Source: Planctomycetaceae bacterium (GTDB lineage Bacteria > Planctomycetota > Planctomycetia > Planctomycetales > Planctomycetaceae). From it: DNA of 10,631 nt. Where the stretch lies: assembly GCA_003503535.1 (NCBI GenBank), contig DOCI01000348.1, forward strand, positions 5,682 through 16,312, given 5' to 3'. The position numbers and the translations under genes are program-made. Each line of letters starts with the position of its first letter. The stretch's first letter is position 1. The notes under the pieces are model-generated. The model worked only from the letters and a program-made list of their open reading frames with translations, had not been told where the DNA came from and made no database searches. Positions 6,956 to 10,631 of this stretch are shown here, piece by piece.

Positions 6956-7193
6956 CCTTTGATATCGATGAAAGAGTTGCTTTGAGTGGAAATTGTGATT
7001 TTCCTGTGGCTGGGGAATCACTCTTCACTCTTTCTCGGTATCGATCAACATGCACGACAACTGACTATCTCGGACCGAAATTCAAGACCGATTCCCCGAA
7101 CACTGCAGACGATTGAGTGACCAGTCACGATCAAAATGATAAACTCTCGGCGTGTTGGGATCACGGGCAGAAAATATCAGAATGTTGTGACAA
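6956..7193 (+). mobile_element. Internally deleted IS110-family derivative, 238 nt (copy C)
   Basis: The left end CCTTTGATATCGATGAAAGA and right end AATGTTGTGACAA are shared with copy B. Relative to B the leader has lost 26 nt, including the ribosome binding site and ATG: B has CTCTTTCTC twice (1862-1870 and 1888-1896) and C has it once, so the deletion happened between these direct repeats. The transposase start (GIDQHARQLTIS) is then joined in frame to what appears to be its C-terminus (DRNSRPIPRTLQTIE, stop TGA 7118-7120). A GTG-started 44-codon frame at 6986-7120 results. The last 92 nt (7102-7193) align without gaps to copy D (9256-9347). The element follows the WD40 gene by about 100 nt; the 114 nt between it and the sulfatase stop hold nothing recognisable. 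Confidence 0.75.
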
Positions 7194-7307
7194 TCAGCAG
7201 GGTTCTTCGTCCAGCCTTCGCATACTAACTACATCTAGTCCATATCTCAATTAGATGTTTCGCTCATAAATGCCGGAGTGCCGGTGCCCTTGTGGTTCTT
7301 TTGATTT

Positions 7308-8909
7308 CTAACGGGTATCTGTGTGCTTACGGAACGGCTTCCGATTCTTTGGTGCACTGCGGCCAGACGCCTTCAGCGTCGACAGCAAGGTTTGAAGCTC
7401 CTTCCGTTTGACTTCTTCCGTGAAATACAGGTTGTTGGTTTCACCGGGATCGTCGTCGAGATTGTAAAGCTGCCCCGGTGCAGCAGGAGCGTTGTCCGGG
7501 ATGGCCCACTTTTGCATGTTCGGTACGTCGTAGTTGTTCCCGCCAGACCCCTGGTGATCCAGATATTTCCATGGCCCCTTGCGAATCTGGAATTCTCCAC
7601 GAAAGCTTTGCGTGAGTAGATGAGGGCGAACGGACTTCGATTCCTCCTGCTGCCCCAGCATGACAGGCAACATGTCAAAGCTGTCTGTCGCCGCATCATC
7701 CGGCAGCGAGACACAGACGACTGAGGCCACTGTTGCGAAGATGTCTGTCGTGTTGGTCATCTGAGCCGACACCTGATGCGGTGGAATGTGACCAGGCCAT
7801 CGAGCGATATAGGGAACGCGGTGGCCACCTTCCCATCCATCTCGCTTCATTCCCCGCCATCCACCGGAAGGATCGTGCTGGTGATCCTGCCGCATCCAAT
7901 TGACGTGAACGGTTTCCGCTCCGTTGTCAGAATTGAACAGCACGAGAGTCTGTTCATCGATTCCGAGTTCTTTGACAAGGTCCAGAACACGCCCGACCAG
8001 CACGTCCAGTTCCCAGACAAAGTCCGCTCGCGGACCAGCTTCAGTCGCCCCGTTGAATTCTTCTGCTGGCAAGACTGGTGCGTGAGCAATTTGGGTTGAG
8101 AACACGGCGAAGAAAGGTTTGTCCGGAGACTTCTGGCGATGTTCCTTAATGAACGCTTCTGTTTTTTCGTAGAACAGAAGATCCGCGTTCATAAAATCAT
8201 AGCCCGGCGACATCCATCCGGCGTCATTATCCCATCGCCACTTACCTCCGGGGTTTGGCAGGCTCTTGGGATTGTGCCGCTCGCTTGCAGGCGTCGCCAC
8301 CATTCCGTTTTCGAGGTAAACGTAAAGTGGGTCGGTGTTCGGACAATTGGGTGTCACGAAAGACTCGTCAAACCCCCTCGCGTTGGGACCGTCAATCAGT
8401 GGAGTGCTCTTTTCGTAATCGATCAGCAGCGAATTCTCGAAGCCTCCGCCGAGGCGTTTGCCATCCTTATCAAACCAGCTGAGCCCAACGTGCCACTTAC
8501 CAAATACTCCCGTGCGATATCCCTGGTTCTTCAGCATCTGAGCAATGGTGAGCGTTCCCGGCTTTAGATAACTTGGCCCACTCGGACCTTCGAACGCACC
8601 GCCACCTCGCCCGGTGGAACGATAGATTTGCTGGCCCGAAAATAGACCATATCGCGATGGCGAGCAGATCGTCGATGGACTATGGGCGTCGGTAAATCGA
8701 ATGCCCTCCGCAGCCATTTGATCCAGCCGAGGAGTCTTATAGGGGGCCTTGTCGTTGTAACACGATAGATCTCCGAACCCGAGGTCGTCGGCATAGATAA
8801 TGATAATGTTTGGATAGTCTTCAGCCTGACTCGTAATGGTCATCGACAAAAGCAATACGATCCCGCACAGTCGCTGACATGCCACTCGGCTTCGGTTGAG
8901 AACACTCAT
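7308..8909 (-). CDS. Secreted arylsulfatase (type I, formylglycine-dependent)
   Basis: I place the start at the ATG at 8909, giving 533 residues beginning MSVLNRSRVACQRLCGIVLL, a signal peptide likely cut after TSQA. The longer frame from 8987 would add 26 residues encoded by the opposite strand of IS110 copy D and would bury the signal peptide. Sulfatase signatures are complete: IIIYADDLGFGDLSCY (metal Asp 41 and 42), the formylglycine motif C82-S-P-S-R86, GKWHVG (137-142), HAP (276-278), SDNGAE (327-332; metal Asp328, Asn329) and GGHRVP (361-366). Such enzymes cleave sulfate esters, in this phylum mostly from algal polysaccharides; the exact substrate cannot be read. It is a single gene, antisense to its neighbours, and its original upstream region has been replaced by copy D. 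Confidence 0.94.
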   Translation of the reverse strand: MSVLNRSRVACQRLCGIVLLLSMTITSQAEDYPNIIIIYADDLGFGDLSCYNDKAPYKTPRLDQMAAEGIRFTDAHSPSTICSPSRYGLFSGQQIYRSTGRGGGAFEGPSGPSYLKPGTLTIAQMLKNQGYRTGVFGKWHVGLSWFDKDGKRLGGGFENSLLIDYEKSTPLIDGPNARGFDESFVTPNCPNTDPLYVYLENGMVATPASERHNPKSLPNPGGKWRWDNDAGWMSPGYDFMNADLLFYEKTEAFIKEHRQKSPDKPFFAVFSTQIAHAPVLPAEEFNGATEAGPRADFVWELDVLVGRVLDLVKELGIDEQTLVLFNSDNGAETVHVNWMRQDHQHDPSGGWRGMKRDGWEGGHRVPYIARWPGHIPPHQVSAQMTNTTDIFATVASVVCVSLPDDAATDSFDMLPVMLGQQEESKSVRPHLLTQSFRGEFQIRKGPWKYLDHQGSGGNNYDVPNMQKWAIPDNAPAAPGQLYNLDDDPGETNNLYFTEEVKRKELQTLLSTLKASGRSAPKNRKPFRKHTDTR

Positions 8910-8955
8910 TTGATCAACCCCTTTGATATCGATGAAAGAGTTGCTTTGGATGGGG

Positions 8956-8961
8956 ATTATA
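8956..8961 (-). promoter_or_regulatory. Possible -10 box for the sulfatase, inside IS110 copy D
   Basis: The minus strand reads TATAAT at 8961-8956, about 46 nt before the sulfatase ATG, a sensible distance. The matching spot in copies B and C is not TATAAT (it reads ATCACAAT there), so the box arose by mutation in copy D. No good -35 hexamer is seen 16-18 nt upstream. ATTATAAT also reads as TATAAT on the plus strand. Confidence 0.25.
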
Positions 8962-9053
8962 ATTCCCCTACTGCCAGGGATTCTCACTCACTCTTTCTCA
9001 CAGGAGGACGACCATGCTCTTTCTCGGTATCGAACAACATGCACGACAGCTGA

Positions 9054-9242
9054 CCGTCTCTGTCCTGTAAAACTGAAGGACCTCAGCTGGTGCTGGAGGC
9101 CTCGATAGGTTTTTACCCGGGGGAAGACTGCAGTTCGTCCCCAGGCTATACGTATTATGGCTGTTGTTTACAACAGAGTGAGAACTCGAAGTTGATTGAA
9201 GAAACACGGATTTCAAAAGAGCAGGGAACTGAAATTCGATAA
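9054..9242 (+). other. Open frame of 62 codons of unknown origin inside IS110 copy D
   Basis: Between the transposase start and the common right end one plus frame stays open. It reads SLSCKTEGPQLVLEASIGFY, then PGEDCSSSPGYTYYGCCLQQ, then SENSKLIEETRISKEQGTEI-R, ending in TAA at 9240-9242. It has no start codon and is not transposase-like. Its composition is protein-like, with four Cys residues, so it may be a piece of a host gene caught between the IS ends, or old transposase sequence that has drifted beyond recognition. I cannot name a family. Confidence 0.3.
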
Positions 9243-9347
9243 CGATTCCTAGAAGACTGCAGACGATAGAGTGACCAGTCACGCCCCCAATGTTAAACTT
9301 TCGGCCTGTCGGGAACTCGGACAGAAAATATCAGAAGGTTGTGGCAA

Positions 9348-9575
9348 AAAGCATGTCTGTGGATCGCCGGTGGAGGCAATCGTCTGCGACAAGGTCAACA
9401 CATCAACATACCGGAAGGAACGCTATTGGCCAATCTCTGGTTAACCCAAACCAACTTGCTCGGTTTGAATCTGCCTCGCTTCGCGGACAGTACTGGAATA
9501 ATTCTCGCTTTGTTCGCTCAATTGTTCCCGTTCGCCGTTTGTTCATTTCCAAAAAAACCTGGCTCAAATGGTTGA
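9348..9575 (+). pseudogene. DUF1552-type protein, C-terminal fragment
   Basis: Directly after the right end of IS110 copy D the frame reads LWIAGGGNRLRQGQHINIPE, then GTLLANLWLTQTNLLGLNLP and RFADSTGI. This fits the end of DUF1552 proteins, which typically carry a 'GG...tG.h' stretch, 'gTp.anL...L', and 'FgDSTG' near the C-terminus. DUF1552 is another exported planctomycete family whose genes often sit next to DUF1549/DUF1553-type genes. Everything N-terminal to this is missing; the left side of copy D carries the sulfatase instead. After STGI the frame goes on for about 30 residues to TGA at 9573-9575, longer than usual, so a small frameshift near the original end is possible. The stop lies inside the terminator of the facing CAP gene. 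Confidence 0.6.
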
Positions 9576-9579
9576 GCCA
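9551..9579 (-). terminator. Rho-independent terminator of the CAP-domain gene
   Basis: On the minus strand TGGCTCAA (9579-9572) pairs perfectly with TTGAGCCA (9567-9560) around a 4-nt loop, and after GG comes a run of seven T (9557-9551). It lies 37 nt downstream of the stop of the CAP gene at 9616. The plus strand has no T run after the stem, so it works for the minus-strand gene only. Confidence 0.85.
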
Positions 9580-9615
9580 ATGGTCGGCACGTGGGTTGGA
9601 GTCACGATCAAACGA

Positions 9616-10206
9616 TTAAGGCACCGCGATCTGGCTACCACGATTGCCTCGGGGAGCATAGCGTCCAACAACGACATGTCTGCCTCTTTTGTCTCCGACC
9701 TGATACTGGGCTATGCCTGCTCCAATTTTTGTTGACCGTGCCCAAACCATCTGAGTATAGTGTCCCAACACGTGACCGGGATGTGCCTCTTCAATATCGT
9801 CGTAGACAATCCCGTTCACCTTAACAGGTGCTCCCGTGTTTTCGTTGATTTTCTCCTCAGCCCAAGAAGCAGTGCTGCCGGATATAATTTTTACTCGCTC
9901 GGAACTTGAGGTCCAATACAGGTTTTCTCCCTGATCGAGAGTCTTCCGAACTTCTCGGGTGTAATGCTCGAATTTGCCGGTTTTCGCCAGATGATCGGCG
10001 TATGCCTGAGCATAGGCAGCTACTTCATCGTCCCAGACTGCCAGCGGAGCTCCTACCAAACGCCGTTCCACGTTATGTGCTTCGACATAGGCTTTGATTT
10101 CTTCTGGGGTAAATTTTGACGGAGTGCGTGGGATTTCAGCGAGTGCCATTGAAGTCACCATCACACAATTTAATAAACCCAAAGTAATCCAATTTTGAAG
10201 TTTCAT
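9616..10206 (-). CDS. Secreted CAP/SCP (PR-1-like) domain protein
   Basis: The 196-residue protein has a signal peptide (hydrophobic residues about 7-23, likely cut after ALA) followed by one CAP domain. Signatures in order: AHNVERRL (43-50), WDDEVAAYAQAYADHLAKTG (58-77), FEHYTRE (79-85), GENLYW (93-98), SWAEE (114-118), GHYTQMVWARSTKIGAG (148-164) and VVVGRYAPRGN (178-188). The usual cavity residues are present: His81, Glu94, Glu117 and His149. CAP proteins in bacteria are exported and linked to lipid or metal binding or to proteolysis, with no general reaction proven. The gene stands alone with its own terminator and faces the DUF1552 fragment tail to tail. Length and both ends look complete. 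Confidence 0.92.
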   Translation of the reverse strand: MKLQNWITLGLLNCVMVTSMALAEIPRTPSKFTPEEIKAYVEAHNVERRLVGAPLAVWDDEVAAYAQAYADHLAKTGKFEHYTREVRKTLDQGENLYWTSSSERVKIISGSTASWAEEKINENTGAPVKVNGIVYDDIEEAHPGHVLGHYTQMVWARSTKIGAGIAQYQVGDKRGRHVVVGRYAPRGNRGSQIAVP

Positions 10207-10347
10207 TTGACCAGCTTTATAGTTGATTTTTTTGTTGCATTAGTGATCATGTGGAAGCCCAGTGGGGCGACGACTTCTCGTACATAGAAACGTCGACTAA
10301 TCGGTATTTCCTTACTGGTAACTAATCGCGTCCCTCTCACAGCAAAA
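10207..10347. other. Upstream region of the CAP gene
   Basis: No gene is seen here. On the plus strand CGACG-AC-TTCT (10268-10278) and AGAA-A-CGTCG (10286-10295) form a 9-bp stem with an internal loop, about 60 nt upstream of the CAP start. It could sit in the 5' leader of the CAP mRNA or mark the end of a transcript from the small frame further right. No T run follows on either strand. Confidence 0.3.
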
Positions 10348-10452
10348 TTATTTTTGTTGTTGAGTCAGCTCATTAGTGTCGGATTCCATAGCTTTTCTCT
10401 CCCAGACAATTGCTGGTGTACGATCTTGGATTTTACGAATGATTTGCGACAC
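10348..10452 (-). CDS. Possible small peptide or gene remnant, 34 codons
   Basis: A GTG at 10452 opens a short frame reading VSQIIRKIQDRTPAIVWERK, then AMESDTNELTQQQK, TAA. The frame stays open nine codons further upstream to a TAG. The composition is protein-like and mainly helical and charged, which is why I list it. It has no clear ribbon, membrane or enzyme motif, no good ribosome binding site and no recognised family. It could be the tail of a gene whose front part has decayed, as with other fragments in this window, or chance. Confidence 0.2.
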   Translation of the reverse strand: MSQIIRKIQDRTPAIVWERKAMESDTNELTQQQK

Positions 10453-10587
10453 GCTAAACCATTCGATTTGTGAGTAGCACTAGCAATCTACTAGACAATA
10501 GGCGTCCAAAGCTTGGTTCGCGAATGAAGTACTGATTGAATCTGTTGAACGAATCTAATCTCGCGACGCGGTTAAAAATATGATGAC

Positions 10588-10630
10588 TTCGGTCTGATCT
10601 GTCAACAGCCCTTCGGTTCCGTAGACCGAA
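10588..10630. repeat. Perfect 8-bp inverted repeat at the window end
   Basis: TTCGGTCT (10588-10595) and AGACCGAA (10623-10630) are perfect inverted copies 27 nt apart. The spacer contains another CTTCGG. It could be part of a larger structure cut by the window edge. The rest of 10453-10587 shows no gene. Confidence 0.3.
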
Positions 10631-10631
10631 T

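Larger units (their letters stand above)
8920..9347 (+). mobile_element. Decayed IS110-family derivative, 428 nt (copy D)
   Basis: The left end matches copies B and C from 8920, with the same 94-nt leader length as B up to the ATG at 9014. That ATG has a perfect AGGAGG ribosome binding site 7 nt upstream. The transposase start reads MLFLGIEQHARQLTVSVL and then meets TAA. Its first catalytic Asp is changed to Glu (GIE for GID). About 190 nt of sequence unlike the other copies follows (9066-9255), then the common right end: IPRRLQTIE, stop, and the 92-nt 3' region shared with copy C (9256-9347). The element separates the sulfatase start from a DUF1552 fragment. Those two genes point away from each other and could not have been one interrupted gene. 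Confidence 0.72.

Noticed and set aside
7116..7131. GTGACCAGTCAC in the IS right ends as a regulatory palindrome
   Set aside because: The arms leave only a 2-nt centre and the site follows the transposase stop; it is simply conserved IS sequence in copies C and D.
8910..8987. N-terminal extension of the sulfatase (26 residues from an ATG at 8987)
   Set aside because: It is antisense IS110 left-end sequence and would place a good signal peptide 26 residues inside the protein. The ATG at 8909 is better.
9290..9619. A 109-codon plus frame overlapping the DUF1552 fragment
   Set aside because: The neighbouring frame carries the DUF1552 signature; this one is rich in Arg and Ser without pattern.
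1..10631. CRISPR array, tRNA, rRNA, or a defence or biosynthetic cluster
   Set aside because: No regularly spaced repeats, no cloverleaf or rRNA-like stretch and no nuclease, helicase, reverse transcriptase or toxin-antitoxin motifs were seen on either strand.

Overview
This window looks like accessory chromosome from a member of Planctomycetota, probably a Gimesia- or Rubinisphaera-like marine lineage of moderate GC. The call rests on gene content: a DUF1549/DUF1553 protein next to a DUF1501 protein, a secreted arylsulfatase, a C-terminal DUF1552 fragment, a short-form ECF sigma fragment and several small proteins of planctomycete type. Family assignments come from reading motifs, not from database searches.

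Layout. Positions 1-1790 are a decayed strip. It holds the N-terminus of an IS110-family transposase (copy A), a 65-residue one-helix membrane protein, a truncated ECF sigma factor, the C-terminal part of an unidentified protein, a small protein with an internal amber stop, an intact 65-residue two-helix membrane protein, and a small zinc-ribbon gene with an internal stop and a missing 5' end. Positions 1791-1974 hold a 184-nt internally deleted IS110 derivative (copy B). Positions 2144-2647 hold a secreted protein with two cysteine-rich YHS/TRASH-like units and its intrinsic terminator. Positions 2802-6849 are an apparent three-gene operon: secreted DUF1549/DUF1553, Tat-exported DUF1501 and a WD40 protein. 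Copy C of the IS derivative lies at 6956-7193. A complete secreted arylsulfatase runs on the minus strand at 7308-8909, with copy D (8920-9347) starting 10 nt upstream of its start codon. After copy D come a C-terminal DUF1552 fragment, then a secreted CAP/SCP-domain protein on the minus strand (9616-10206) with a good terminator, and about 425 nt with only a weak small reading frame and hairpins.

How it fits together. The intact genes are mostly envelope and degradation functions typical of planctomycetes. The most informative part is between them. Four same-orientation remnants of one IS110-type element have been shortened differently. Copies B, C and D keep the same left end (94 nt of leader in B and D) and the same right end, but have lost nearly all of the transposase. 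The genes on the two sides of copies B and D do not match, which suggests IS-to-IS recombination has rearranged this locus. I see no CRISPR array, tRNA or rRNA, and no convincing new defence or biosynthetic system. The best candidate for something undescribed is the short LE+RE family, possibly non-autonomous and possibly carrying the element's guide-RNA region.
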